From Schlegelella_A sp963778525 (GTDB lineage: Bacteria; Pseudomonadota; Gammaproteobacteria; Burkholderiales; Burkholderiaceae_C), in assembly GCA_963778525.1 (NCBI GenBank), contig CAVZUJ010000003.1, positions 1 to 64,000 on the forward strand: DNA of 64,000 bases. Reading direction: 5' to 3'. A model generated the notes under the pieces. The model was not told where the DNA came from. It made no database searches and saw nothing but the letters and a program-made list of their open reading frames with translations. Shown here piece after piece: positions 12,063 to 22,672 of the stretch. Made by a program: the position numbers and the translations under genes. Each line of letters opens with the position of its first letter. Position 1 is the stretch's first letter.

Positions 12063-12847
12063 CGGCCGCGCCGCTGCTCGCCGTGCGCGGCCTGTCGAAA
12101 TCGTTCGGCGGCGTGCACGCCGTGGCCGACGTGAGCTTCGAGCTCGCCGCTGGCGAGATGCTGGCGCTGATCGGGCCGAACGGCGCCGGCAAGACGACCT
12201 GCTTCAACATGGTCGGCGGCCAGCTCGCGCCCGATGCCGGATCGGTGCGGCTGGCCGGCATCGAGCTCGTCGGCCTGCGGCCTGACGCGATCTGGCGCCA
12301 GGGCGTCGGGCGGACCTTCCAGATCGCCGAGACCTTCGCCTCGCTCACCGTGCTCGAGAACGTGCAGATCGCGCTGCTCTCGCATGCCGGCCGCGTGCTG
12401 CGCTTCTGGCAGCCTGCACGCAGCCAGTTTCGCGAAGAAGCGACGGCGCTGCTGGCGAGCGTCGGCATGGCCGCGCAGGCCGGGCGCGCGACCAGCGTCC
12501 TGGCCTATGGCGACGTCAAGCGCGTCGAGCTGGCGATCGCGCTCGCGCATCGGCCGCGCTTGTTGCTGATGGACGAGCCGACCGCCGGCATGGCGCCGCG
12601 CGAGCGCAACGAATTGATGGCGCTGGCGCGGCGGCTGGCGCGCGAGCAGGCGATCGGCGTGCTCTTCACCGAGCACAGCATGGACGTCGTCTTCGCCCAT
12701 GCCGACCGGATCATCGTGCTGGCGCGCGGCGAGCTCATCGCCGAAGGCTCGCCCGCCGCGGTGCGCGACGATCCGAAGGTGCGCGAGGTGTACTTCGGCG
12801 GCGGCACGACCTTCGAGCGCGCACCGGCCGAGGCCAGCCATGCTTGA
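12059..12847 (+). CDS. livG: ABC transporter ATP-binding protein (LivG-like)
   Basis: A 262-residue ATPase of the importer. Walker A is GPNGAGKTT, the signature region is degenerate (VLAYGDVKRVELAIAL, with LAYGD in place of LSGGQ, as is usual for LivG), and Walker B is LLLMDEPTAGM followed by the switch histidine region TEHSMD. The ATG overlaps the end of the permease gene by four bases and its end overlaps the LivF-like gene by eight. Confidence 0.92.
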   Translation: MTAAPLLAVRGLSKSFGGVHAVADVSFELAAGEMLALIGPNGAGKTTCFNMVGGQLAPDAGSVRLAGIELVGLRPDAIWRQGVGRTFQIAETFASLTVLENVQIALLSHAGRVLRFWQPARSQFREEATALLASVGMAAQAGRATSVLAYGDVKRVELAIALAHRPRLLLMDEPTAGMAPRERNELMALARRLAREQAIGVLFTEHSMDVVFAHADRIIVLARGELIAEGSPAAVRDDPKVREVYFGGGTTFERAPAEASHA

Positions 12848-13541
12848 GGTCGCGGCGCTCGACGCCTGGTATGGCCGGGCGCAGATCCTCTATGGCGTCA
12901 GCCTTGCCGTTGCGGCAGGCGAGTGCGTGGCCCTGGTCGGCCGCAACGGCGCCGGCAAGTCGACGACGATGAAGGCGATCATGGGCTTGCTGGCCAGGAA
13001 GCGCGGTCGCGTCGCCTTTCGCGGCCACGACATCTCGACCTGGCCGGCCTATCGCATCGGCCGGCTCGGGCTCGGCTGGGTGCCGGAAGACCGGCGCATC
13101 TTCACCGACCTGACGGTGCGCGAGAACCTCGCGGTCGCGCGCCAGCCCGCCCGCGTCGACGCGCCCGAGTGGACGCCCGACAAGCTCTATGCGCTGTTTC
13201 CCAACCTCGGCGCCATGCCCGATCGGCTCGGCGGCCGCATGAGCGGCGGCGAGCAGCAGATGCTGACAGTGGCGCGCACGCTGATGGGCAACCCCTATCT
13301 GGTTCTGCTCGACGAGCCTTCCGAAGGCGTGGCGCCGCTGATCGTCGAGGAGATGGCACGAATGATCCTGGCCCTCAAGCAGGCGGGCGTCGCGATCCTC
13401 CTTTGCGAGCAGAACCTGCACTTCGCGCAGCTCGTCTCCGATCGCGCCGTCGTTCTCGAAAAGGGCGAGGTCAAGTTCGACGGCACGATGCACGGGCTGA
13501 TGAGCGACGAGGCGCTGCTGCGCACCCATCTGAGCGTATGA
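12840..13541 (+). CDS. livF: ABC transporter ATP-binding protein (LivF-like)
   Basis: A 233-residue second ATPase that pairs with the LivG-like protein. Walker A GRNGAGKST, signature MSGGEQQML, Walker B LVLLDEPSEGVAP and switch region LCEQNL are all present and canonical for LivF. It is the last gene of the transporter block; the methyltransferase begins nine bases downstream, so transport and enzyme genes are probably one transcript. Confidence 0.92.
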   Translation: MLEVAALDAWYGRAQILYGVSLAVAAGECVALVGRNGAGKSTTMKAIMGLLARKRGRVAFRGHDISTWPAYRIGRLGLGWVPEDRRIFTDLTVRENLAVARQPARVDAPEWTPDKLYALFPNLGAMPDRLGGRMSGGEQQMLTVARTLMGNPYLVLLDEPSEGVAPLIVEEMARMILALKQAGVAILLCEQNLHFAQLVSDRAVVLEKGEVKFDGTMHGLMSDEALLRTHLSV

Positions 13542-13550
13542 GGACAGACC

Positions 13551-14369
13551 ATGGAAATACCCGATAGCGACAAGTCGTTTGCCGGCGCCATGCCGCAGGT
13601 CTACGGGACGCTGATGGTGCCGCTGATCTTCGAGCCCTATGCCGTCGACATGGCTGCCCGCCTGGCCGCCTGGCCGCTGACGCGGGTGCTCGAGATCGCG
13701 GCCGGCACTGGCGTCGTGACGCGCCACCTCGCGGCGGCGCTGCCGAAGAGCGTGGCCATCGTCGCCACCGATCTGAGCGAGGTGATGCTCGAACAGGCGC
13801 GCGCCGCCGGCACCGCGCGTCCGGTCGAGTGGCGCCAGGCCGATGCCATGCAACTGCCCTTCGCCGACGCGTCGTTCGACGCCGTCGTCTGTCAGTTCGG
13901 CGCGATGTTCTTCCCGGACAAGGCCAAGGCCTTTGCCGAAGCGCGGCGCGTGCTCGTGCCGGGCGGCGTCTTCCTGTTCAACGTCTGGGACAAGATCTCG
14001 GAGAACGAGTTCGCCGACATCGTGACTGCCGCGCTGCAGACCGTCTTTCCCGACGACCCGCCGCGCTTCATGGCGCGCACGCCGCACGGCTACCACGACA
14101 GCACGGCCATCGTGCGGGACCTGAAGAACGCCGGCTTCACGTCGGCGCCTCGCATTGCGGTGGTTGCGGCGCGCAGCCGCGCCGCTTCCGCGAGCGTCGT
14201 CGCCAAGGCCTACTGCCTGGGCACGCCGCTGCGCGGCGAGATCGATGCCCGCGACGCCGCGCGCGCGGGCGAGGCCGGCGAAGTCGCCAGCGCGGCGATC
14301 GCGCGGCGCTTCGGCACGGGCGCGGTCGACGGCAAGATCCAGGCGCTCGTGGTCAGCGTCGAGGCCTAG
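13551..14369 (+). CDS. Class I SAM-dependent methyltransferase
   Basis: A 272-residue UbiE/COQ5-like methyltransferase. Motif I is VLEIAAGTGVVTRHLA (about residues 45-60), the acidic ribose-binding segment is IVATDLSEVML, and DAMQLPFADASFDAVVCQFG is the post-motif II region. The acceptor substrate cannot be told from sequence. It sits between the importer and the hydantoinase genes in the same direction with short gaps, so it presumably works on a pathway intermediate or on a detoxifying side reaction. Confidence 0.87.
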   Translation: MEIPDSDKSFAGAMPQVYGTLMVPLIFEPYAVDMAARLAAWPLTRVLEIAAGTGVVTRHLAAALPKSVAIVATDLSEVMLEQARAAGTARPVEWRQADAMQLPFADASFDAVVCQFGAMFFPDKAKAFAEARRVLVPGGVFLFNVWDKISENEFADIVTAALQTVFPDDPPRFMARTPHGYHDSTAIVRDLKNAGFTSAPRIAVVAARSRAASASVVAKAYCLGTPLRGEIDARDAARAGEAGEVASAAIARRFGTGAVDGKIQALVVSVEA

Positions 14370-14385
14370 GGCAGACGGTTTCGAG

Positions 14386-16431
14386 ATGAGCCGCATCGCA
14401 GGCATCGACGTCGGCGGCACCTTCACCGACCTCGTCGTGGTCGACGATGACAGCGGCGAGGTGCGCATCGCCAAGGTGCCGACGACCGTGGCCAACCAGG
14501 CCTACGGCGTCCTCGCGGCGCTCGACGCCGCGGGCGTCGATCCACGCGAGCTCGAAGCCATCGTGCACGGCACCACGACCACCACCAATGCGATGCTCGA
14601 GCGCAAGATCGCCACGGTCGGCTTGATCACGACGCGCGGCTTTCGCGACGTGCTCGAGCTCGGCCGCCGCACCCGGCCGACGCCGTACGGCCTGAAGGGC
14701 CGCTTCACGCCGCTGATCGAGCGGCGCTTTCGCCTCGAGGTCGACGAGCGCCTCGACGCCGAAGGCGAGATCCTCGTGCCGCTCGACGAGGCGCAGGTCG
14801 AGGCCGCGGCCAGGCAGTTGCTCGCGCTCGGCGCCGAGAGCGTCGTCGTCCACTTCCTGCACAGCTACATCAATCCGGTGCACGAGGCACGCGCCGCCGG
14901 GATCGTGCGTGCGCTCTGGCCGAACGGCTACGTGACGGCCGGGCACACCGTGGTGGCCGAATATCGCGAATACGAGCGCGGCACGACCGCCGCCGTCAAC
15001 GCCGCGATCCAGCCCGTGCTGCATCGCTACATCGAGCGGCTGCAGGCCGAGCTGCGGGCGCGCGGCTTCGCGCGCGAGCTGCTGGTGATGCAGGGCAACG
15101 GCGGCACGGTGTCCTCGCGGATCGTGGCCGAGCACGCGGTGGCCACCGTGATGTCGGGGCCGGCTTCGGGCGTCATCGCGGCGGCGGCGACCGCGATGCA
15201 GGCCGGCGCGCTGCCGGGCGAGTTCGGCAACGTCGTCACCTACGACATGGGCGGCACCTCGAGCGATGTTGCGCTCGTGCTTGCCGGCATGCCCTCGGTC
15301 TCGAGCGACCTCGAGCTCGAATACGCGATGCCGATCCACGTGCCGATGATCGACGTCCACACCATCGGCGCGGGCGGCGGCTCGATCGCCTCGGTCGATG
15401 CATCGGGCATGCTCAAGGTCGGGCCGGAGAGCGCGGGCGCCACGCCGGGGCCGATCTGCTACGGCCGCGGCGGCACGCGGCCGACCATCACCGATGCCAA
15501 CCTGGTGCTCGGCCGGCTCGATCCGGAGCGGCTCCTCGCCGTCGAGCACGCCGTCTCGATGGCTTCGATTCGGGCCGCCTTGCTGGCCCAGGTGGGCGTG
15601 CCGCTCGGGCTCGACGCCACCGAGGCCGCCGCGGCGATCGTGCGCGTTGCCAACGACCGCATGGCCGGCGCCATCCGCATGGTCAGCCTGGCGCGCGGCC
15701 ACGACCCGCGCGACTTCGCGCTCTTCGCCTTCGGCGGCGCCGGGCCGCTGCATGCGGCGGCGCTGGCGCGCGAGCTGGCGATTCCGAAGGTCCTGATCCC
15801 GGCGCGGCCGGGCCTGACCAATGCGCTCGGCTGCGTCGTCGCCGACCTGCGCCACGATTTCGTCGCCACGGTGAACCAGCCGCTCGAAGCGCTCGACGAT
15901 GCGCGTGTCGGCGAGCTGTTCGCGGCGCAGATCGAGCACGGGCGGGCGCTGATCGCGCGCGAGCGCGTGAGCGTCGAACGCGTCGAGACGCTGCATCGCG
16001 CCGACATGCAGTTCCAGGGCCAGAGCCACATCCTGCCGGTGGCGATCGCCTCGGCTGCGGTCACGATCGCCGAGCTGCGAGCGACCTTCGCCGCCGCCTA
16101 TTGGCGTCGCTTCGGTGTCGAGCTGCCCGAGATCCGGCCGGTGCTGGTCAACCTGCACACCGCGGTGATCGGCAAGCGCAAGCCCGTGTCGCTGCGTGCC
16201 ATCGCAGGCGCGTTGCCGAAAGCGACGCTGGCTGAGGCTCGCCGCACGACGCGGCCGGTGTGGTTCGAGGGCGGCTGGGTCGACACGCCGATCTATGGGC
16301 GCGAGTTGCTGCCCGCGAACGCCCGCTTCGACGGCCCGGCGATCGTCGAGCAACTCGACTGCACGACCGTGATCGAGCCTGGCAACCGCGTCGAGCTCGA
16401 CGCGATCGGCAATCTCATCGTCAGCGTCTAA
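14386..16431 (+). CDS. hyuA: Hydantoinase/oxoprolinase family protein, subunit A
   Basis: A 681-residue ATP-dependent hydantoinase A/5-oxoprolinase/acetone carboxylase beta-type subunit. The actin-like ATPase motif IAGIDVGGTFTDLVVV is at the N-terminus, with VHGTTTTTNAMLERK, the central VVTYDMGGTSSDVALV and IGAGGGSIA motifs following. With HyuB it hydrolyses cyclic amides (lactams) at the cost of ATP. The product expected from the upstream reductase is a six-membered lactam, which makes this pair a candidate for ring opening. The start is the ATG 17 bases after the methyltransferase stop. Confidence 0.9.
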   Translation: MSRIAGIDVGGTFTDLVVVDDDSGEVRIAKVPTTVANQAYGVLAALDAAGVDPRELEAIVHGTTTTTNAMLERKIATVGLITTRGFRDVLELGRRTRPTPYGLKGRFTPLIERRFRLEVDERLDAEGEILVPLDEAQVEAAARQLLALGAESVVVHFLHSYINPVHEARAAGIVRALWPNGYVTAGHTVVAEYREYERGTTAAVNAAIQPVLHRYIERLQAELRARGFARELLVMQGNGGTVSSRIVAEHAVATVMSGPASGVIAAAATAMQAGALPGEFGNVVTYDMGGTSSDVALVLAGMPSVSSDLELEYAMPIHVPMIDVHTIGAGGGSIASVDASGMLKVGPESAGATPGPICYGRGGTRPTITDANLVLGRLDPERLLAVEHAVSMASIRAALLAQVGVPLGLDATEAAAAIVRVANDRMAGAIRMVSLARGHDPRDFALFAFGGAGPLHAAALARELAIPKVLIPARPGLTNALGCVVADLRHDFVATVNQPLEALDDARVGELFAAQIEHGRALIARERVSVERVETLHRADMQFQGQSHILPVAIASAAVTIAELRATFAAAYWRRFGVELPEIRPVLVNLHTAVIGKRKPVSLRAIAGALPKATLAEARRTTRPVWFEGGWVDTPIYGRELLPANARFDGPAIVEQLDCTTVIEPGNRVELDAIGNLIVSV

Positions 16432-16432
16432 G

Positions 16433-18154
16433 ATGAATGGGGCCATGCGCGTCGATCCGATCACCCTCTCGGTCCTGCAGAACGGCCTCATGCAGGTCTG
16501 CAACGAAATGGACCTGGCGTTCGTGCGCAGCGCGTTCAGCCCGGTGATTGCCGAAGCGCTCGACCGCTCCGACGGCATCTACCACCGCGACAGCGGCGAG
16601 CTGATCGCGCAAGGCGAGCTCGGCCTGCCGGTCTTCGTCGGCACGATGCAGTTCACGGTGCAGGCCGTGATCGAGCGCGTCGAGCGCTTGCACATCGCCC
16701 TGCATCCGGGCGATGTCTTCATCGTCAACGACCCGTATCTCGGCGGCACGCACCTCATGGACGTGAAGTTCGTGCAGCCCTTCTTTCGCAGCGGCAAGCT
16801 CTGGTGCTGGCTCGCCAACACCGGGCACTGGCCCGACACCGGCGGCATGGTGCCGGGCGGGTTTTCCGCCAACGCCACCGAAGTCGAGCAGGAAGGCCTG
16901 CGCCTGCCGCCGGTCAAGCTCTACAAGCAGGGCGTGCTCGACGACGAGATCCTCTCGATCATCCTGTCGAACATCCGCATCGCCGACCAGCGCATCGGCG
17001 ACATCAAGGCGCAGGCGGCGGCGCTCGCCACCGGCCAGGCGCGCCTGGGCGCGCTGCTCGACCGCTATGGCGACGCCACCGTCGATGCCGCGATCGTCGA
17101 GCTCAAGCGGCGCGCGGCGCGGCAGATGCGCGAGAAGATCGCAACCATCCCCGACGGTATCTACGAGGGCGAGGCCTTCGTCGATTCCGATGGCGTCGTC
17201 GACGAGCCGCTGCGCATCGCCATGCGCATCACGAAGACGGGCGGCACCGACCTCGAGCGCGCCGGCCTCTCGTTCGACATGAGCGGTTCATCGCCGCCCT
17301 GCCGCGGGCCGATGAACAGCGTCATCGCGACGACGCGCTCCTCGATCTACCTGGCGGTCAAGCACGTCTTCCCCGAGGCGGCGATCAACGCCGGCACCTT
17401 CGAGCCGCTGCACATCGTCGATCCCGAGGGCACCTTCCTCTACGCCCGCTACCCACGGCCGGTCTCGGGCTGCGCCGCCGAGGTCAGCCAGCGCATCGCC
17501 GAAGCGGTGTTCGCGGCGCTCGGCAAGGCCATTCCCGACCAGCTCTTCGGCGCGCCCGCCGGCACCAGCGGCAACCTCGGCGTGGGCGGCTTCGATCCGC
17601 TGAAGAACCGGGCCTACGTGATGTACGTGATCTCCGGCGGCGGCTACGGCGGCAGCCCGGCCGGCGACGGCATCAGCAACGGCTGCTCGACGATCGGCAT
17701 CTCGAAGACCACGCCGATCGAGATCATGGAGCAGCTCTATCCGGTGCTGTTCGAGGAGTACTCGCTGCACGAAGGCTCGGGCGGCGCGGGCGAGCACCGC
17801 GGCGGCTTCGGCGTCAACTACCGCATCAGGCTGCGCCGTGGCAGCGCCACCGTCTCGATGGTCATGGACCACGGCCGCGCCGGTCCGCCGGGCGCGCAGG
17901 GCGGCAGCGCCGGCGGCACCAACAAGGTCAGCATCGTGCGCAACGGTATCGCCTACGTTCCGCCGCACCTGTCCAAGGATCAGGACATCGAGATCCATGC
18001 CGGCGACGTGATCGTCGTCTCGACGCCGGGCGGCGGCGGCTTCGGTCCGGCATCGGCGCGGCCGGACGCCGCCGTCGCGCGCGATCTCGCTCTCGGCTAC
18101 TACAACGCCGAGCAGGCCAGGCGCGCATTCGGCGCACCGCCGGAGGCGCAGTGA
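16433..18154 (+). CDS. hyuB: Hydantoinase B/oxoprolinase family protein, subunit B
   Basis: A 573-residue partner of HyuA. It has the family opening DPITLSVLQNGLMQVCNEM, then FIVNDPYLGGTHLMD, and in the C-terminal half the glycine-rich VISGGGYGGSPAGDG, HEGSGGAGEHRGGFG and TPGGGGFG. Only one base separates it from the hyuA stop, so subunits are made together. Another ATG at 16445 would shorten it by four residues. Its stop overlaps the next gene's GTG. Confidence 0.9.
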   Translation: MNGAMRVDPITLSVLQNGLMQVCNEMDLAFVRSAFSPVIAEALDRSDGIYHRDSGELIAQGELGLPVFVGTMQFTVQAVIERVERLHIALHPGDVFIVNDPYLGGTHLMDVKFVQPFFRSGKLWCWLANTGHWPDTGGMVPGGFSANATEVEQEGLRLPPVKLYKQGVLDDEILSIILSNIRIADQRIGDIKAQAAALATGQARLGALLDRYGDATVDAAIVELKRRAARQMREKIATIPDGIYEGEAFVDSDGVVDEPLRIAMRITKTGGTDLERAGLSFDMSGSSPPCRGPMNSVIATTRSSIYLAVKHVFPEAAINAGTFEPLHIVDPEGTFLYARYPRPVSGCAAEVSQRIAEAVFAALGKAIPDQLFGAPAGTSGNLGVGGFDPLKNRAYVMYVISGGGYGGSPAGDGISNGCSTIGISKTTPIEIMEQLYPVLFEEYSLHEGSGGAGEHRGGFGVNYRIRLRRGSATVSMVMDHGRAGPPGAQGGSAGGTNKVSIVRNGIAYVPPHLSKDQDIEIHAGDVIVVSTPGGGGFGPASARPDAAVARDLALGYYNAEQARRAFGAPPEAQ

Positions 18155-18366
18155 GCGACGCCCGCGCCGAGAGTCCCTGCATCGACGTCTGCCGCATCGA
18201 CGTCACGACCGGCCTGTGCGAAGGGTGCCTGCGCACCATCGACGAGATCGCGGCCTGGGGCACGCTCGATGCGTCGGCGCGGCGCGCCATCCTCGATCGC
18301 CTGCCGCAGCGCTGGCAGGGCGTCGTCGCGCCCGTGCCGCCGCCTTCGTCCCGGGAGTCGTCATGA
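18151..18366 (+). CDS. DUF1289 domain protein (small Cys-rich)
   Basis: A 71-residue protein with the DUF1289 pattern SPCIDVCRID...GLCEGCLRTIDEIAAW and a basic C-terminal segment. The conserved cysteines (CxxxC and CxxC) suggest metal or iron-sulfur binding, but no function is established. It overlaps both neighbours (GTGA upstream, ATGA downstream), which shows it is a translated member of the operon and not a spurious frame. Confidence 0.82.
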   Translation: MSDARAESPCIDVCRIDVTTGLCEGCLRTIDEIAAWGTLDASARRAILDRLPQRWQGVVAPVPPPSSRESS

Positions 18367-19007
18367 TGAAAGCGCTCGATTTCTGGTTCGATCCGATCTC
18401 GCCTTACGCCTGGCTCGCCTTCGAACGCCTGCCGCAAGCCTTCGCCGAGCTCTCCTACAGCGTGGCCTACCGGCCGATCGTCTTCGGCGCGCTGCTGAAG
18501 CACCATGCGCACAAGGGGCCGGCCGAGATCGAGCCGAAACGCGCCTGGACCTTTCGCCAGGTGCACTGGCTGGCGCATCGCGCCGGCATCGCCATCGAGA
18601 CGCCGCAGCGCCATCCGTTCAACTCGCTGGCGCTCCTGCGTCTGGCCTGGGCCGCGGCGCCCGCCGATGCCACGCCCAGCCGCTACGTCTGCGAAACGAT
18701 CCTTCGCCACGTCTGGATCGGCGGTGCCGACGCCGAAGAGCCCGCCCGCCTGAGCGCGTTGCGCGAGGAGCTGGCGCCGCGCCTGGAGCCGGCGGGCGAC
18801 GAGGCGAAGCTTCGGTTGCGCCAGGCTACAGATGCGGCGATCGCGCGTGGTCTCTTCGGCGTGCCGACGATCGGCATCGACGACAAGCTGTTCTGGGGCT
18901 TCGACGCGCTCGACATGGCCGCCGCCTATGCCCGCAACGACCCCTGGTTCGACGAGCCGCACTGGCAACGCGAGGGCGCGCCGCGTCCGGGGCTCAAGCG
19001 CGGCTGA
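18363..19007 (+). CDS. 2-hydroxychromene-2-carboxylate isomerase-like (DsbA/kappa-GST family)
   Basis: A 214-residue thioredoxin-fold protein. LDFWFDPISPYAWLAFERLP at the N-terminus is the hallmark of the kappa-GST/HCCA isomerase family, with Ser in place of the redox cysteine. FGVPTIGIDDKLFWGFDALD near the C-terminus carries the cis-proline loop. Such enzymes use glutathione to isomerise ring-fission products in aromatic catabolism. It is the last gene of the coupled run that started at 1424; a 151 bp gap follows. Confidence 0.87.
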   Translation: MMKALDFWFDPISPYAWLAFERLPQAFAELSYSVAYRPIVFGALLKHHAHKGPAEIEPKRAWTFRQVHWLAHRAGIAIETPQRHPFNSLALLRLAWAAAPADATPSRYVCETILRHVWIGGADAEEPARLSALREELAPRLEPAGDEAKLRLRQATDAAIARGLFGVPTIGIDDKLFWGFDALDMAAAYARNDPWFDEPHWQREGAPRPGLKRG

Positions 19008-19158
19008 GCGCGCCAGTACCGCACTTCGACGGTTCGCGCCTCCGGGTTTCACCGTAGGAGTTGAGCTTCGTCCGTTCAGCAAAAGCGCGAGCGGCCGAGC
19101 CAAGATACGAAGTTGGTCGCCACGGGAGGCGATTCTTATTCCAGGAGGGAATCCCAGC

Positions 19159-20859
<1,701 letters not shown>

Positions 20860-20882
20860 CGGCGCGACGAGCGCAACTGCGA

Positions 20883-20916
20883 GGCCGGCCGGTTCCTGGA
20901 ACCGCCGGCCTTTTTT
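20883..20916 (+). terminator. Rho-independent terminator
   Basis: A GC-rich hairpin (GGCCGGCCGGTTCC pairing with GGAACCGCCGGCC, one bulge, very short loop) is followed directly by six T. It lies 24 bases after the MFS stop on the + strand and separates it from the convergent malonyl-CoA synthetase gene. Confidence 0.88.
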
Positions 20917-20985
20917 CATCGCCGGTGCCCGGCCTGACAGCCCGGCCAGTGGCTGCCGGAGGCGGTCCGGCGTGCGCGGCTCGCG

Positions 20986-22542
20986 TCAGGCGAACAGGGC
21001 GCGATGCCTGTCGCGCAGCAGGTTCTTCTGGACCTTGCCCATCGCGTTGCGCGGCAGCTCGGCGGCGACGAAGATCTTCTTCGGCACCTTGAAGTTGGCG
21101 ATGCGCGACTTCAGGGCATCGACGAGCGCATCGCCTTCGATGGCCGCGCCCGCGCGCGGTACGACGACGGCAACCACCGCCTCGCCGAAGTCGCCATGCG
21201 GCACGCCGACCACCGCGCTTTCGGCGACGCCCGGCATCTCGTTGAGCACCGCTTCGATCTCGGCCGGATAGACGTTGTAGCCGCCGCTGATGATGAGGTC
21301 CTTGCTGCGGCCGACGATGGTGACGTAGCCCTCGGCATCGACCTTGCCGACGTCGCCGGTCTTGAACCAGGTGGCGTCGACGAACTCTTCCGCGGTCTTC
21401 TCCGGCATGCCCCAGTAGCCGGCGAAGACATTGGGCCCGCGCACCTGGATGCCGCCGATCTCGCCCGGCGGCACCGGCTCGCCGGCATCGCTGCGCACCC
21501 GCAGCTCGACGCCGGGCAGCGGAAAGCCGACCGTGCCGCCGCGCCGCTCGCCGTCCTTCGGATCGTAGGGATTCGAGGTCAGCATCACCGTCTCGCTCAT
21601 GCCGTAGCGCTCGAGGATGGTCCGGCCGGTTCGTTCGCGGAAGGTCTCGAAGGTCTCGATCAGCAGGGGTGCAGAGCCGCTGATGAAAAGACGCATCGAG
21701 CGGCAGGCCTGCGCCGTGAATGAGGCCTCGCCGAGCAGCCGCACATACAGCGTCGGCACGCCCATGAAGACCGTGGCGCGCGGCAGCAGCGCAGCGACCT
21801 TCTTCGCGTCGAAGCGGTCGAGCCAGAGCATCTTCGCGCCGGCCAGCAGCGCGCCGTGCGAGGCAACGAAGAGCCCGTGCACGTGAAAGATCGGCAGCGC
21901 GTGCACCAGCACGTCGCCTCCTCCTTCTTCGGGCCGCCGCCAGCCCCAGTAGCGCTTCAGCGTCAGCGCGTTCGAGAGCAGGTTGCCGTGGGTCAGCATC
22001 GCGCCCTTGCTGCGGCCCGTGGTCCCGCTGGTGTAGAGGATGGCGGCGAGCTCGTCTTGCCCGCGCGCGACGGGCGTGTGCCGGTCGGAGAAATGGCTCG
22101 CGCGTTCGAGCAGGCTGCCGCTGCGGTCGTCGCCCAGGCTGAAGACGAAGCTCGTGCCGGCATCGAAGGCGAGCGCCGAGAGCCGGGCGAAATCCTTCGG
22201 CGAGCAGACGAAGACACTGGGCGCGGCGTTGCCGATGAAGTAGGCGATCTCGTCGCTCTTGTAGGCCACGTTGAGGGGCAGGTAGACGAAGCCGGCGCGC
22301 AGCACCGCCAGGTACAAGAGCAGCGACTCGACCGACTTTTCCGCTTGCACGGCGATGCGCGCGCCGGGCGGCAGGTCGAGAGAATCGAGCAGGTTGGCGA
22401 GCATCGCGCTGGCGCGCTCGAGGTCGCGCCAGGTGTAGAAAAGCGGCGGCTCGGTCGCGGTTTCTATGGCGGTGGCGTCGAGGTCGGCGGGAAAGCCGGC
22501 GCGCAGGGCAACGAAGAGACTGGAGTCGGTGGCTGGGCTCAT
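20986..22542 (-). CDS. matB: Malonyl-CoA synthetase-like acyl-CoA ligase
   Basis: A 518-residue ANL-superfamily enzyme that would activate malonate or methylmalonate to the CoA thioester via an acyl-adenylate. The P-loop is ILYTSGTTGRSKGAML, with VHALPIFHVHGLF, the YGMSETVMLTSNPYDP motif usual in MatB, KTGDVGKV, and the catalytic lysine near PRNAMGKVQKN. It is divergent from the second Liv-type importer across 130 bp. The family call is firm; malonate specificity rests on resemblance to MatB and is less certain. Confidence 0.85.
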   Translation of the reverse strand: MSPATDSSLFVALRAGFPADLDATAIETATEPPLFYTWRDLERASAMLANLLDSLDLPPGARIAVQAEKSVESLLLYLAVLRAGFVYLPLNVAYKSDEIAYFIGNAAPSVFVCSPKDFARLSALAFDAGTSFVFSLGDDRSGSLLERASHFSDRHTPVARGQDELAAILYTSGTTGRSKGAMLTHGNLLSNALTLKRYWGWRRPEEGGGDVLVHALPIFHVHGLFVASHGALLAGAKMLWLDRFDAKKVAALLPRATVFMGVPTLYVRLLGEASFTAQACRSMRLFISGSAPLLIETFETFRERTGRTILERYGMSETVMLTSNPYDPKDGERRGGTVGFPLPGVELRVRSDAGEPVPPGEIGGIQVRGPNVFAGYWGMPEKTAEEFVDATWFKTGDVGKVDAEGYVTIVGRSKDLIISGGYNVYPAEIEAVLNEMPGVAESAVVGVPHGDFGEAVVAVVVPRAGAAIEGDALVDALKSRIANFKVPKKIFVAAELPRNAMGKVQKNLLRDRHRALFA

Positions 22543-22672
22543 GCGGGGATTCTTGCGTAGCCACTGACGCCCTCCGGTGCCAAGGGGCGCGTTCAGCCAG
22601 TCGAATGAAGATCAATCCCCTACACTTCCGCGCCGATCGCCGGCCCCGTGCACTCTTCAGGAGATCCTGCCG

